The notes: generated by a model from the letters alone, not told the origin. A DNA stretch of 64,000 nucleotides from Zeugodacus cucurbitae (GCF_028554725.1 NC_071669.1:46088501-46152500); one strand, 5' to 3'. Shown: positions 34,401 through 47,600, numbered from the stretch's first letter. A program made the numbers and translations.

Positions 34401-36189
34401 TAATGAACCAAAAACGATTTTCATACCAAAAAGCTTTTATAGAGAAATCTTACTGTACAATCATCATAGTCAAAATAAATGTATATTCCCTCAATAATTT
34501 GTTTAACCTTTCAACTCTGGACCTTAGACCGATAATCCTGAGAACAGACGTTTTCACCTTTAGATTGCAAAACCCATATTTTTTAGTATTATTACTAGTA
34601 TCGGGTATGTTAACGACATCTCTAAATGATGAGTTCTCAAAATGAGATTTCTTGATGCAATAACGAAAATAATCGTGAAGAAGAGCGAAAATTTGTAAAT
34701 ACTGTAAATCTTTCAAATAGCTACATCCGAATTGAAAGCGGATTTGTACTGCGACGTGTTGAGTTGCTTGAACGCTTCGTCATTAAAAAGACAATAATCT
34801 CGGAGCTTCACATTTGAGGTGAACCGAATGAAGAGCGGTTGGCTTAAGACGCTCAAAGAGTTTGCTGGCAAAGTTGTCTGGTTATCAATATACTTGCTTC
34901 TTATTGTTTTTGGGGTTGTGTAATTGTTGTTGTTTAGCTCTGAAAGCATGTCTGCATTTGATTGTCTCACTTCATCGGTAAAGTCAACGATTTCCGTTTG
35001 TCAAGCCATCAACAAGCAAAAACAACAACAACAACAGCAGTAATAAACAAAGTGAAGGCGGCTGCAAAAAAAGGAAGAAGCACAGACAATCAACCGATTG
35101 ACTGCTTGGCTGCTGTGGAGCTTATCGGCAACTGCGTGACTACTGGTTTCATTCATGAAAACCTTAAAGGCGGCCAAGCCAACTTGACACCAACGATGAA
35201 AGAGCGCCTAAAAAACGGAGACGCCAAGGAATGTAAAGGGCCAGTGAATAACGTAAAGAATGAATGAAACGAATTGGTTGCTTGGCCAACGGATTCTGAA
35301 TGACTTTTCGTACAAGACGAGCAATCAATGCGATGATTGTTTCGCATCGTTTGTATGTATGTAGGTGTGCTGGATGTATGGGCAATCCGCAGGGACTTGA
35401 AAAGTGTCAACATTCTATGGTACGGAAAATGTATTGACAGCCAAAGCGCGTCGGGCTGGTGGAACAGAACGAACGATGGACACAAGAACGAGGATTTTGC
35501 AGATTTCAGATGATAAAAACAGCACAACGTCGACGGATTAGGGACTCAGTGTAGGGTTTGGTGCGGTCCCAGCTTGTCAACCGGTTCGCGTGTAGTTTCT
35601 TGGAAGCGCTCGCCGCAGATCGATATGCGCAACAGTCGCGTGTGGTTTCAGCACAACAAATGTTCGTAACTCGATTTTATTTCACTTCCCTTTTTTCTTG
35701 ATTTTACCTTCGTTTCAAGCAATGTCCTAAACTTGCCGGAATAATAGAGCAAATTAATTCACACCTCAAGTTTGTTACAGTTTTTGTTTGCATGAAAGTG
35801 GAGTTGTAGGAGTTGAGTGCGATTTCTGGCATTGGATAAAGTATGCAAATTGTTTTGCTGGAAAAGGAATAAAAGGTTTATATATATATTGAAGACATAT
35901 TTATTTGTCGTAACAAAATATTTTTGTAGTTTTTGAACAGAAGATATCATATACTAACTGAAAGACTGTAGAGTTTAGGATATTGGTCCAATTAAGATGA
36001 TAAGTTCTCTTTTTTCACTCTATCTCAAATAGTACAAATTTATTTACAAAAAATCATTTGCGAATTTAGAAATTTAAATTTATATATAAATTCTACATTT
36101 ATATATACTGTAGGTGTGAAAGTAGGAGTAGGAATTTCCTTCCAGACAATTATATTCGTAATACTCACATTTAAGATTTCGATACTAAA
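31458..36189. other. AT-rich and mixed DNA, no gene recognised; possible unclassified repeat near 31.5-32.1 kb
   Basis: The stretch 31540-32060 (GTTGACCCAGTTCC, ACAAAATGGCGTCC, GAAAATCCTGACTACCCTTA) has the feel of fly repeat interiors, but no ends or second copy are seen here. A purine G tract lies at 33137-33174. The 33460-33860 and 34960-35700 patches are GC-richer, with mutually shadowing frames on both strands. The 101-codon frame at 34962 (lysine- and threonine-rich) has no recognisable domain. Confidence 0.35.
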
Positions 36190-36990
36190 TGAGGCTTCAG
36201 ACAGTGCGACTTTTTCAATCTATTGCTGGAAAAATTTATAAGAGCTGCAGAGCTAAAAAGAGAAGGTACAATATTCTAAAAGAGTGCACAGCTGCTGGCG
36301 TACGCCCATGAAATTGATAACATCGGAAGCAACAGCCGCGCCGTTTGTACTGCTTTTTCCAGACTGGATAAGGAAGCGTGGCGTATGGGTCTGGTGATGA
36401 ACGAGGACAAGACGAAATATCTCCTGTCATCAAACAAATAGTCTGCACACTGGCGACGTAGCTCCCACGTCACTGTTGACAGTCATAACTTCGAAGTCGT
36501 AGATAGGGTCGTCTACTTGGAATCAGCGTTAACAATACCAACAATGTCAGTCTCGAAATCCAATGCAGAATCACTCTTGCCAACAGGTGCTGCTTTGGAC
36601 TGAGTAAGTAATTGAAAACGAACCAAAATCAAAATTTACAAGTCGCTCATTACTCCCGTCCTGATGAATGGTGCAGAAGCGTGGACGATGACAACATCCG
36701 ATGAGACGACTCTTGGGGTTTTCGAGAGGAAAATTTTGCGCAAGATTTATGGTCCTCAGAACATTGCCAACGGCGAATACCGCAGACGATGGAACGATGA
36801 GCTGTGTAAGTTATACGACGACATTGACATAGTTCAGCCAATAAAAAGACAGCGGCTAAGGACGACCTCCACTACGTTGGAAAGACCAAGTGGGAAGTGT
36901 CCTGGCTTCAAAAAGCGAAAAGGTGGAATGTGTGTCGCACTCTGGTGGATTCTGATATAATCGCTTAAAGCAGTTCCTACGCCAAACATA
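36190..36990 (+). mobile_element. LINE family L1a fragment E: RT palm to 3' end, catalytic YADD lost
   Basis: Plus-strand pieces in order: GFRQ-CDFFNLLLEKFIRAAE; LLAYAHEIDNIGSNSRAV, where the YADD of the family is YAHE; FSRLDKEAWRMGLVMNEDKT and KYLLSSNK; SSHVTVDSHNFEVVDR; KIYKSLITPVLMNGAEAWTM; FERKILRKIYGPQNIANGEY followed by RRRWNDELCKLYDDIDIVQP. After KRQRLR a deletion removes the WLGHVVRMDE block and joins to the TLERPSGK segment near the end. The tail reads GCAGTTCCTACGCCAAAC. The segment from 36664 is open for 98 codons but is only a domain remnant. Both active-site aspartates are gone, so the copy is catalytically dead. Confidence 0.85.
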
Positions 36991-38734
36991 TATGTACGTA
37001 AGTATAGTAGAAAATAGTATAAGAATAATCAACATTATTTCTAAAATGAATTGGTTGTGACCTCAGTTCATATAGACTACTGTTTTCGATTTGATATATT
37101 CACATTGGACCACTTATAAAGAAGAAAAATTAAATGAAATAAACTCTGTTCCAAAACAGACCATCTCCAACATCATGAATGAACCAGGCAGTGATCAATG
37201 CAACTGCACGATTAAGTGAATGAAACAAAACGCGAAACGGTAGAGTACAGTAATAAGCTCGGGGAAAAAATAAGAAACTTCATTCATCTCCTTACTAACT
37301 GGTTTGAATTGTATGCATTTCTCAGTGCAATCTTTATGCCTCGCCACCTTTGGTAAACCTCAAAAGCGACCAAAAATGCAACAAAAAGGCAACCAAAGGC
37401 ATTAAGAAGTGGTCGTCGTCAGGCTACCAAAACGAATCCATATAGACGCCACTCGGCTTGCTATAAAAAATAGGAAGAAATAAAGCAAGCAAGATATACA
37501 GAGGTGAAATAAAATCTGATTTGGGACATCCGGTCGCGATTGTCATTGGCACCTCGCCCTGGCGATGCCAGCGGAGCAATCAGCGGGGAGGTAAAAAGTC
37601 GCCAGGGCAGCAACACCGGCGGTGACGCGCGCTGAATTCGAGAAACGTTTCCTGTATTGTTGCTGGAGCGGCTGTGACCAGCTAAAGCTGTAATTGTTGT
37701 TGCACATGTTTATATGTATTGCATGTGCTAGGACCACCAGATCAATCGCTTTCGATTGCCACTCGCTCGCTATAAAAATCGCAATAGGTAAGGGTGTTAA
37801 CGATTTCTTCCTTTTGCTGCGTTGTGATTTCGGTGCTTTATTTCGATTATTTTTGCCACAACTGCATTGTTTTTGGTGTTGTTGTGTCCGCTGTTGATAT
37901 ACAAGTCATTTTGTTCGCTTTTGTTTGTCCTACCGTAAGTGGTGACAAAAAATTCGCGACAAGTTATTTCAATTTTAAATTCTGAGTTTTTATGTTGTTG
38001 TTTTTGTTTTTTAATGTTATTTATTGCTTCTTTGTTTTGCACGAATTTGGTATGGCAAAGTGTTGCTCGACAATGTTCTTTAGTTTTCCAATACAAATAT
38101 CCATGTATTTAGTTTACGAATATGTATTTATAAACGATTTTATTCGATATACATGGCACACATTGTGGATCTAATCATCAACTATATGACCAGAGAACTA
38201 TAGGTACTAAATTGAAGGTAGTGGATTAAGCTTCCATCTCCTTATAAATATGTTCAATTCGCATTAAATTCACATTTTCATACATATATTGAGTGACTTC
38301 TCATAGATTTTAGCGATTTCTATCACCGGTTGGTTTCCTATAATATTAGAAAGTTTACTCTGCGGTATCTGTTCGTGAAACCTAGCCATCCTTAGTCAAT
38401 ATTATTATATTCAGCCTTAGTCAATATAATTATGCCGCGGCATAACGATGTAGAGTAACCCGAATCAAATTTCAAGTTTGGGGGTATCATTGGTAAATTC
38501 TTGAGAATAAACCGAATAGTTTTTAAACAGTCTGCTGAGAAATAACATTTTTTCTAACGCAATTAAACAAAATCGATATAGAAAGAATCTTAATAATTAT
38601 AAATCATCATTCGGATATAGGACCAAAAATTTCAAGCACCTTGGAGCTGCAATCGATCCATAAAAAATTTGGCATTGCGCCAATTGGGACGAAAACGATT
38701 GAAGAAGGCGAATTTGTGTTAGTTAAAAAGTTGG
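36991..38734. other. Spacer with a stable hairpin and a short tandem duplication
   Basis: No gene recognised. The 37500-37700 patch is GC-rich and contains the inverted repeat described separately. GCTATAAAAATCGCAATAGGTAAGG at about 37768-37792 places a TATA-like box shortly before a donor-like GGTAAGG; the gap is too short for a normal first exon, so no promoter is called. CTTAGTCAATATTATTAT (38391-38408) is repeated with one change 25 bases later. Confidence 0.35.
37556..37608. other. Perfect 10-bp inverted repeat with 33-base loop
   Basis: GCCCTGGCGA (37556-37565) and TCGCCAGGGC (37599-37608) are exact reverse complements and would form a GC-rich stem in DNA or RNA. The surrounding patch is GC-rich for this window. 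A structured RNA or a regulatory palindrome are possibilities; a chance palindrome cannot be excluded. Confidence 0.4.
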
Positions 38735-38930
38735 TTTTTGGTTGTTCGATGCAGTACACGCTGGTGGAAGCCAAGGAAGAGGGAGACATCTACTCTGCTG
38801 GAAAGACTGGAAAGACCTGACTTCATTTGGCATTAACTGCCAAAACGAGACATAAATGGCGCTGTTCTGGATTCGGTTATAACCGCATAAGCAGTGTCTT
38901 CGCCAGTCAACAAGAAGGTCTTCAGTCAAC
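38735..38930 (+). mobile_element. LINE family L1a fragment F: 3'-terminal 0.2 kb only
   Basis: The plus strand carries a damaged FDAVHAGGSQGRG-type block, then a segment matching LLWKDWKDLTSFGINCQNET (family pattern RWKDQVESDLxSLGxxNWR). It ends with GGTTATAACCGCATAAGCAG and CGCCAGTCAACAAGAAGG, the family tail. It is a heavily 5'-truncated insertion with no functional domain. Confidence 0.75.
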
Positions 38931-40680
38931 CAGACCAATATAAGGCTCTGTTTATAATCAACAATGTTAAAAAATATTGTACCACCATTCAGATTTACCG
39001 TTAATATTATTTTCACAAGCGAATTGCAGTTTTCGAAGATTAAGAATAACTTTTTTCTACAGAATGGTACAACTTTAACTTTAACCCCAAAATCAATTTT
39101 AATTTGCATACTTAACCCTACCTTAAAACATCTATGTTCCAAGATGTTCTCCCTCAACTCAAGCATAGGAAAAATGATCTGTGCTAAATTGAAAATTTTA
39201 TGATGTGAATTGCAATGTTACCAGATTTTTTGGCAATTTATGTGAGTGTAATTTAATTTTCACTCAGCAAAGATCTTTAAAATAAACTATTTATTGCATA
39301 AATTGTCATGACATAGTCATAAAACCACATCCACTGCCTTAGTGCACCGACTACTTTCACTCATGACTGTCATAAATGCTGAGTTCAAATTCTACGCACA
39401 GCAAACGAACAGATACCGCAGAGTCTGCAAACGCGCGTGTGTCCCGATACAGCTTGTAGTTCTTAGTGTTTCACATTTTTATAGCTTTACTGCTTTATTA
39501 CTATAAAATACTCGCATTTCAATTTGATGTTGCATGCAATCATAAGCGACGCAACAGCACCGTATTCGGACAATACACGTAAGCACGTAAGCGATTGGAT
39601 GGCATGGGGCATTCATTTAATTCACCAAAGGCGCCACTATAAGCTACAAGCTACAGCGCGCAACAACAACGTGTGTGGTCTCAATAAAGTTCGCGTGGCC
39701 GATATTTTACCACACACGCTTACCATATAAAGGGTATTTGTAGTCCATTAAATGGCAAATACATTTATGACTCTTTCGGGGTGCAATTACACCCTAAAAT
39801 TCAAATTATAACAACAAATCAGCCAAACACTTTGTTGTATTCCATATGCGTTACATGCGAGCATGTCTCCGCGTAGCATTTGCAATTGCCAACCTAAAGT
39901 ATAGCAACAATGCGGTAGATCCGAAAGGAGTCCATCTAAAAGACGCCTCGACGTTTGACTCGTGCGCTTTGCTTGTGGCCACATTTGACCGCCTGAAAAA
40001 CCTAATAAAATACCAACTTAAGAATTTATATATTTACAATCTTGCACGGCAGCTTTTATTTGCGTTCACCTTTGTTACTCAGTGCTTTTGTTGTCCCTTC
40101 AGTTGGGCAAAGCTTTTAGCCCAACCGACAATGGCATGTCCGGCAGTTCACTTGTCGGCTAAAAAGTTGAAAAGTTTTTAGAGAAGTCATTAAAACCTTG
40201 TAGTGGTAAAATTAATTACTTGTAGTTGCGAACAATGTTACAGCACCGCTAGTCCACCACCCGATCTCAAACGTCTCACCTGCGCACCGCATTCAGCCAG
40301 AGTGGCGTATGGTAGCCAAATAGCTATAAAATGGCGAGTGAATATAGGTGCACCATCCATTCTTCTAGGTAAGTAGACACCATAGCACGGCAACATCGTC
40401 CTTGACTGCCTTTTGCCACAACATTTAATTGACGTTTTGTGTTCAGTTTTAGTTTTATTATGAATTTGTGCACGGATTCCTATCTAAGTATCGCGTGTTT
40501 GTGCCATTCATACAAATATTGGTGGATATTATGCTTATCTTCGTTAGAATTTCAGTATGTTCTAATGTGGACATCTATTTCCGGTAGTGCATTGTTTCGA
40601 TTTAAGAACATTTGTGGTTAAATTTTTGTAAAAATTTGGACGAACGCAAAGCAAAATTGACGTCTTTCATTATTTGGCTA
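38931..40680. other. Unique DNA, no gene recognised
   Basis: Two TATA-like boxes occur: CCATATAAAGGG near 39722 and GCTATAAAATGG at 40324-40334. The second is followed by TAGGTAAGTAG at 40366, a good donor, but only about 40 bases later, leaving almost no exon. Frames at 39846 (111 codons) and 38964 (79 codons) lack motifs. Confidence 0.35.
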
Positions 40681-41723
40681 AAATGTTCGGTTGTCGAATA
40701 TCTTCCTTCCGCTTTTTAGCTCTGTATTTAGTGATTTATAAAAAGTGTTACAGCGATCGGATTTAGTTCAAATATGCGTCGTTTCGTTCGATAATATTTT
40801 TCCATCTAGACGGCAACTTCATAATACCCCCTCGCAGAAGCCCCCCTTCTTATTTGCGAAGAACTCGGACAGTCATTTTTCACAAGCCTCTTTTGAATTC
40901 AACTTTACACCATCAAGGGCGTTTGCCATGGACAGGAATAGGTGGTAATCACTTGGCGCTATGTTCGGATTATATGGTGGATGCTATAAAACCTCCCATC
41001 CGAGCTCCCGTAGCTTCTGAGGAGTCATCAACGAAGTGTGTCGTCTGGCGTTGTCCTGGAGGAACACTACACCCTTCCTCTTGGCTAATTCTGGACGCTT
41101 CTGGTCGACGCATGCTTCAAGCGGTCCAGTTGTTCGCAGTAGATCCCACCAAATACACAGCAAAACCTTCCTGACCGTCAATCTCGGCTTGGCCACTGTT
41201 TGGCCTTAGATCACGACGTTTTCGTTTGATTTTGAAAGTATGTGATCTATTTCAAAAATGGGTCGAGTTCGTTCGTTCGCAGATTGTTTCAAATGGTTTG
41301 GTGACTAACTCCCTTCTCCTGGGCGATGTCACGAGATGCTACATGCCGGTCTAACTCGATGTTTTCCATGATTTGATCGGTATTCGTCGTCTCAGGTCTT
41401 CCGCCGGCTGCTTATCCATGGTGTCGTTTTCACCCGCTCTGAATTGTCGAAACCATTCGTCCGCAGTTCGAAGTGATAGAGCACCATCCCCCAAAATACC
41501 ATTAATCTCACGGAACGTTTCTCTAGCGGATTTGTCTTTAAAATAGCGCAAATTTCGGCGTTAGTGAACTCCATGTTTACACGTCTGTAACTGTTGAAAG
41601 CAATATCCAAACTAATCATGTAGAGCGTCGTTTTGTAGATTATGTCAAGCCCTTTCAAAGATGTATAGTATTGGCACTTTATACATAGCCGAAGGCGGAA
41701 GGGAAATATTTGCCAACCAATAT
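40681..41723 (-). mobile_element. Degenerate mariner relic (about 1.04 kb) with imperfect TIRs
   Basis: The right end contains GCGGAAGGGAAATATTTGCC, and the reverse complement of the left end GCGGAAGGAAGATATTCGAC, each followed by CAACC-A-type termini and a TA. These are imperfect TIRs of about 28 bases. The minus-strand interior starts at MEFTNAEICAIL (about 41570) and continues with KSARETFREINGILGDGALS and RTADEWFRQFRAGENDTMDK. After a deletion it resumes at KPRLTVRKVLLCIWWD and RKGVVFLQDNARRHTS (second catalytic Asp, DNA-R-H motif), then LRELGWEVL and an IAPSDYHLFLSMANALDGVK-like third block. It ends near KLPSRWK. The block with the first catalytic Asp is largely lost and frameshifts are many. 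The motifs place it among DD34D mariners; it is inactive. Confidence 0.82.
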
Positions 41724-43487
41724 TATTGTAAATCTAGCATTCACTTCTAGTTTCATTAGAATCGAATGCAGCTTTAATCACGTTAACCGTTACAAAACAT
41801 GCATACCGATTTAAATTTTGGCAGAATCAGTTCCTCATTTTATTTGTTCACTTGTTTGTTTCTGTATCTTTCCCAAGGCTTGATTTCTGGAGTCTTCTAA
41901 TTACTTAAACTGTAATGATTTTAGAATAAAGGCGTATTTTTCTCATTTTCACACTTGAGGATTCAACTCTTATCTATATTCCAAAATTTAAACTCTCGCT
42001 TGTCATTTATTTATTAATTCGGTGACCCAGTAGTAGTATTCACAGTATATTATTTTATGATTTTATTCTCCTCAATGCAGTCAGTACCAGGAAGAGTTTC
42101 AAATATTGTAATAAGAATATATTTAAATGAGGCATTCCGTTAGACTTATCCGGCTTCGTAGTTTGAGAGATTGCTCTTAAGTTGTTCATATTATTTAATG
42201 GTTACTCGGCCTACTCAAATCTCGAAGATCAAGATCAGTAGTGGTAATCAAGTACTATACTATAAAAATATCGCTGTGGCTGATGTTTTTTATTCCGACT
42301 AAATTCTCTTTAGTAACATTTTCCAGTTTTGGTAGTGTGAATGAACTTGCTATCGAAAATTCGCCTATATTATATAATAAGTATAATATGTATACAAATT
42401 ACAATTCTAGTTGTGTCAATAACCCTAGGCGTGCACATTTTCGGCAACACAAGTCAATTATTCCAAAATAAAATTTGAAATGCATAAATATTTCGGTTGC
42501 TCCGATGCGAATAATCAACATTTCGGTTGTTTTCAACATTTCATAAAAAGCTCGTTCGCAATGCAACAGCTGTTCTACGCGAAATAATTAAAAGCACTTA
42601 TGTAAACGAGTACTTAAAATTTATTTATTTATACATACATATGTATTTACAAATATTCATACATACATATATAAATGTAAAAAATACGTGCGATTGCACA
42701 CGAAGCTGTTCAACTTGTGTAAGCGCTGATTAGTTGACTTTCATGAAGAATGAAAATTACGTAAATTCCGAAAATTCTTAAAATTCGGTGTAGAGGGCAT
42801 CGAGTAATGGGTAGTACACACACATATGTACATTGTACATATGTAAGAATACACTTGCATGCAAATTAATTGAATTTAAACCAAGCGAGTATGTAAAAAT
42901 GTTAACGTACATATTTAGAGCTACTTAACTAGGACTATTTGTAAGCAATCGCAGGCTTTCACATACAATTTTGCTTTCGTCGTTTAAAATTATGCGTGTA
43001 CGCCGTCTGTGACCCGGTCTCCATTAATGTGTGGATGTGCGCGCGTAGTTAAAGCATTGTGGCGGTTTAATAAAGCTCATACGCATTGCCAGAGGAGTGA
43101 GCAATTGGCGTCGCACAATGGCGGAGCATTGTTTTGAGCCACGAGCTATAGTTTATAGGGAGCAGTGAGCAACAGCGAATTTAAAGGCAATTAAAACCAC
43201 GCGTTGTCAAACTCATAAATACGTCATGTTCAATTAAAATTTAATTAAAACTTATGAACAAGTTAAGTGTCGTTGCCAACGCTGTTTGAGTGGCTGATTG
43301 GCTTCGAGTGTGCGCAGAAAAAAACTGTCGCTGCCATATTACGCGGCGAAATCCGGTCAATTACACATAAATAAGTGAATAAATTAAATGTTTTGCATAT
43401 TGTTAAATGCGGAAAAGTTTTGTGATTCTAAAATTGCTAATTGTTAACTAGGCAATTGGCATTGAAATTAGAGGCACATGTAAAAGT
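41724..43487. other. AT-rich spacer
   Basis: No gene recognised. Palindromic TACATATGTA-type fly filler is common near 42640 and 42825-42845. The 42960-43340 stretch is less AT-rich and has a CpG-containing TGCGCGCGTAG, but no frame of note. Confidence 0.38.
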
Positions 43488-44674
43488 AACAAGTAAGGAA
43501 AGGCTAAGTTCGGGTGCAACCGAACATTTTATACTTTCGGAATTTATTGCTATATTTTTATTAAGATTACACACAACTTGACCCATATTTCGGTATTAAG
43601 TCCAATAGAAAAGCGAAAATCATCATATATGTTATATAGGCTGCGGTAATTCCTGAGCCGATTAAACTCATTTTCATCACCAACATACATTATATCTAAG
43701 GTTCTATGCTCCCTTAATTTGGATAAGATATTTCACTATTAGAAGAAAACGATTTCCTCTGAATTAAATTAACATATCTGAGAGATTTACCGATATTTTG
43801 GTGAAAAATTACCCTTTATTTACTGAGTTCTTCATGTTCGAAATCCGGGGCCTTAAAAAGTTATAGTCCGATTTCGACAATTTTTTAACAAGTGATGCCA
43901 CAGATCATATACAGTATTTGTGCAAAGTTTTATTTCGCTATCTTCATTGGAATTCAAAATTGAGTTGTATGGGAAGTTGTCATCAGGGTGTCAAGAAATT
44001 ATTATATACATACCAAGTTTCATTGAAATCTGTCGAGTACTTCCTGAGATATGGTTTTTGACCCATAAGTGGGCGATGCCACTCCCATTTCCCATTTTGT
44101 AAAAAAATCTGAGTGCAGCTTTCTTCTGCTATTTCTTCTGCAAAAATTAGTGTTTCTGATGTTTTTCGTCAGTGAGTTAACGCTCTTTTAGTTTTCAAAC
44201 TAACCTTTGTACGGTAGGTGGGCGTGGTTGTTATCCGATTCCAATTATTTTCATGGTGTGTGTGATAAAGTACGTAAGGGAACTAACTGCAGAAAGTTTG
44301 GTGCATATAGCATTATTGGTTTGCGATTACAAATTACATCAAAATAAGCCTCTTACTAAGGTGATACTTTGAACCAAATTTTACTTTTATAACTTTATTT
44401 ATTTATGGTTTAGTTATGTGTTTTTGGCTTTGTGGGCGTGGCAGTGGTCCGATTTTGTCCGAAAGCAACCCTCTCACAGTCCCAAGGAACAGATGTATCA
44501 AGTTTAGTCAAGATATCTCAATGTTTACTCAAGTTATCCGTTGCAAGGACGGACGGACAGAGAGATATTCGGATATTGACTCGTCTCGTCATCCTGATCA
44601 TTTTGCTATATATAACCGTTATGTGAACAAAACTATAATACTCTCTTAACAACTTTTGTTGCGAGAGTGTAAAA
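43488..44674 (+). repeat. R1 repeat, long copy 2 (about 1.19 kb)
   Basis: Colinear with copy 1, starting AACAAGTAAGGAA, then the hairpin GTTCGGGTGCAACCGAAC (43508-43525) and the inner terminus TTTTATACTTTCGGAA, with two changes from copy 1. The right terminus TTGCGAGAGTGTAAAA is at 44659-44674. Shared interior blocks include CCCATAAGTGGGCGATGCCA, GTGGGCGTGGC and AAGGACGGACGGACAGA. It is shorter than copy 1 because of several internal deletions and has more damaged termini. Small frames inside (43920, 44416, 44432) are artefacts of the repeat. Confidence 0.8.
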
Positions 44675-47600
44675 ACCGACAACGCAATAACAGCAGGTAG
44701 GTTATATGACACAGAGAAGTTCGAGCTTAGTCGACGAATTGAGTCAGTAAATTGTAGATTGTAAGTGGAAATAAGTACCTGGTATTTAATGTAACATTAG
44801 TTAAAGTATTTTGAAAAAACCTGATAGTTAAGCCCAAGCAGTGGTTGATGTTTCTACGAGAGCATCCGAACCAGTCATGCCACATTGCCAAATAATTGAT
44901 GAATGAATTGCCGTTGTGACACCACCTGCTCTGTTCTTCTATGATGAGATATCAGTGAAATACGAAAGAACCGAGATCAAATCTAGTCGTGGCAGTAACC
45001 GAGATTTCTTTAAAATCAAAATTTCAAGGAGCTGTGCTTATATTTTCTCAAGAAAATGTAAATGCAATATAAATGTATGAGCCTCAGTTAGCCCGAACTC
45101 CCATATAGGAACGTCCGATATCAAGAAGAACTAATTGTCGTAAAATGTCGTTAGGATCTACATGAATGATGTTCATCTATATTACAGATTTTATTTTACA
45201 TCGCAAGACCCAAAATCAAACTCAGCGCAGAACCTCGATCCATGAGGTATTGCAAGTATAGTTAATGTAGTTTCACCTATAGTTGCCGGCACAAGAACTC
45301 CATAACTGCAACCGAAACCATTTGAGCAAACACTGAAAACAAACAATTTAGTGCTGGAAGAAAAGGAAGAGAGGAGTATGACATTAGAGTTTCGAATATG
45401 AGGGATACTATAGCAGGCTGTTCATTTTGTTTGTGTACTTACTTGTTTGTCTGTTTGCACACATTTAACGGATTATTGAGTTTTCCCAAGGCGTATCGCC
45501 ATTAAGCGCATAGACGGCAACGACGACAACTGAGGGTTCGAGTGACGATCGCCAAGCAATGATCGCAGCAGTGATGGTTACAACTATAGGAACACTCACA
45601 TACGCACTACTGCAATGTGACAGCTGTGCAGCTTAGAGGGAAAGGTGCTGGCGTGTGGCTGCAACAAAGAGGCGGCGAGAGAGCCGGAGTAGTAAACGCA
45701 CAAGTATTTAAGCGATTTTCTGTGCCCGTCCTGTCATTTGCGGCTAAGTGGCAAATACTTGGCAGTGGTTGTGATTGCTGTTTACTGTTTCTTGGTGGCT
45801 GTTGAGGCGCACATTAATGCCGGAATGCCTGTACAGATTCTGCCGCTGAGCAAATATACGCATACGTACATGTAGATGGAAGAACATCTTTGCTTGGCAG
45901 ATATGCAAATACTGCATCTAGCATGAAGTGGCTGCTGCTAGTTGTTGTTTTGTGTTGTATTTATTTTACTGCTTTGTTTAGTGTTGTTGTTTGTGAACAA
46001 AAATGGAAGCGGCGGCATTTTTTCAAGTTTCGGCAAATCGATGAATTTATTTGTTGTCGCACCACACAAAAGATACACAGTTTACCAACTCTTTCATACC
46101 ACGGCTGCATGTTGCACACTGTTGCAGACACATTTGTCGACACTTGTGTGAGCGCGCACGTCGGTGGCGGCTCGCAACAAAGGAACGCCTTAAATGCCTA
46201 CCCACACACATTAGCTATTTACAAGATGGCCTTTGACCATAAGCGCTGCTGCACGCGACTAATTCACAGCCTGCAAAAGTCATGTTGACACTTATTGTTA
46301 ATTGTTGTGCTTAGATGCCACAGATATGTTGGCTGCAGCGCAAGTCACTAAAGTGGCGCAAAAATGTTAGTACAACAACGGTAAATGCATTTTGGTAAAC
46401 TATGTAAATTTCTTGCCTTGAAAACAGTGTTGCAAGCGCAATGATGCGCGTTCAGCGATTTGCCACACGCGGTTTTTAAACTTTTTGTGTCTGAGTAGAC
46501 TTGTAGTTTATCAAAGCGCTTAGAGGCAAGAAGTTTAAGTGCGATGAGGTGAGGCAGCTGACAAGCCAAAAAAAGTTCAAAATATTAATAACAAAAGCAC
46601 AGACGCATATATGTAAGTAGCAATGGCAATGAGTAACCACTTAAACAGTCATATTTTATACCCAATTGCACACGCGTGCTGCCAGCAGTGGTAACAACAA
46701 CAACATGAACAACTCTTAAATCAAGTCATTGCCAAGCAGCAGGTTATCAACGCCACGCATGATGCCACACGCTGCGGCATGAATAAATAACATATTACAC
46801 CTTCACATTGCCAACCGAGCCACGTTGCCACTGCCATGATCATTGCCAACCGTAAAAAACCGAGAAAACGCATATAAGTACAACTGCTTCGCGGCAATCG
46901 TTGCATGCAGGACCCACAGCAACAGAGTTGCAACGACTGTTGAAAGCCGTCTAGTTAAGTTGGGCTTATACAAGTACAAAAAAATTCAAAATTCTCAAGT
47001 GCTGTTCATTACGTAGGCTAATGTAAGCACAACAATGCGCCTGATAAGTCATTCAACATTCAACTTACAACCGTCAATAGGTTGCTGCATGTGGCAGTCG
47101 CTGCCACAACAACAACAACAGCAGCTGCAAGGGCTTGCCCTTGCATGCGACACAAGTGCCTTGCAGCCACCACCTTCAAGTATGAAGAAGCTGCTCAACA
47201 ACATGCCACATGTACTATGTACATGTGCAGTTAGCTTGCAACATCAACAATTGTAACGCGATGATGCATCGTTATTAATGCTTAATGCATTAAATTCATC
47301 TAAAGTCATTCACTCAAATGGAAATTCATTCAGTCATTGAGGCAGCGTGTTGGCAGCCAGTCAGTCAGCCAAAAGTCATAGAAGCTGTTTATGCCACAAT
47401 GGAGTACCATAGGACCACTTGATGGCGTCGCATTGAATACTCGCACACATGCACACACATACACCTTTAGATACTTTTCTATACTTCTCTAGAATAGTTG
47501 GTGTTATTTATTCATTATAAATCAATAACATTGTTGTTGGCTGCTACATCATCATCATTAATCAAAACATCGTCGCCTTAACAACATTTAACACCAATAT

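Noticed and set aside
34962..35267. Lys/Thr-rich 101-codon frame
   Set aside because: Partly CAA-repeat driven, no homologous domain recognised, opposite-strand frames are equally open.
40324..40372. TATA box followed by a GTAAGT donor
   Set aside because: The TATA-to-donor distance leaves an exon of only about 10-15 bases after a normal start site.
45890..46288. Possible secreted protein starting MKWLLLVVVLCC
   Set aside because: The hydrophobic start arises from a GTTGTTGTTTTG tract, several frames are open at once, and nothing downstream is recognised.
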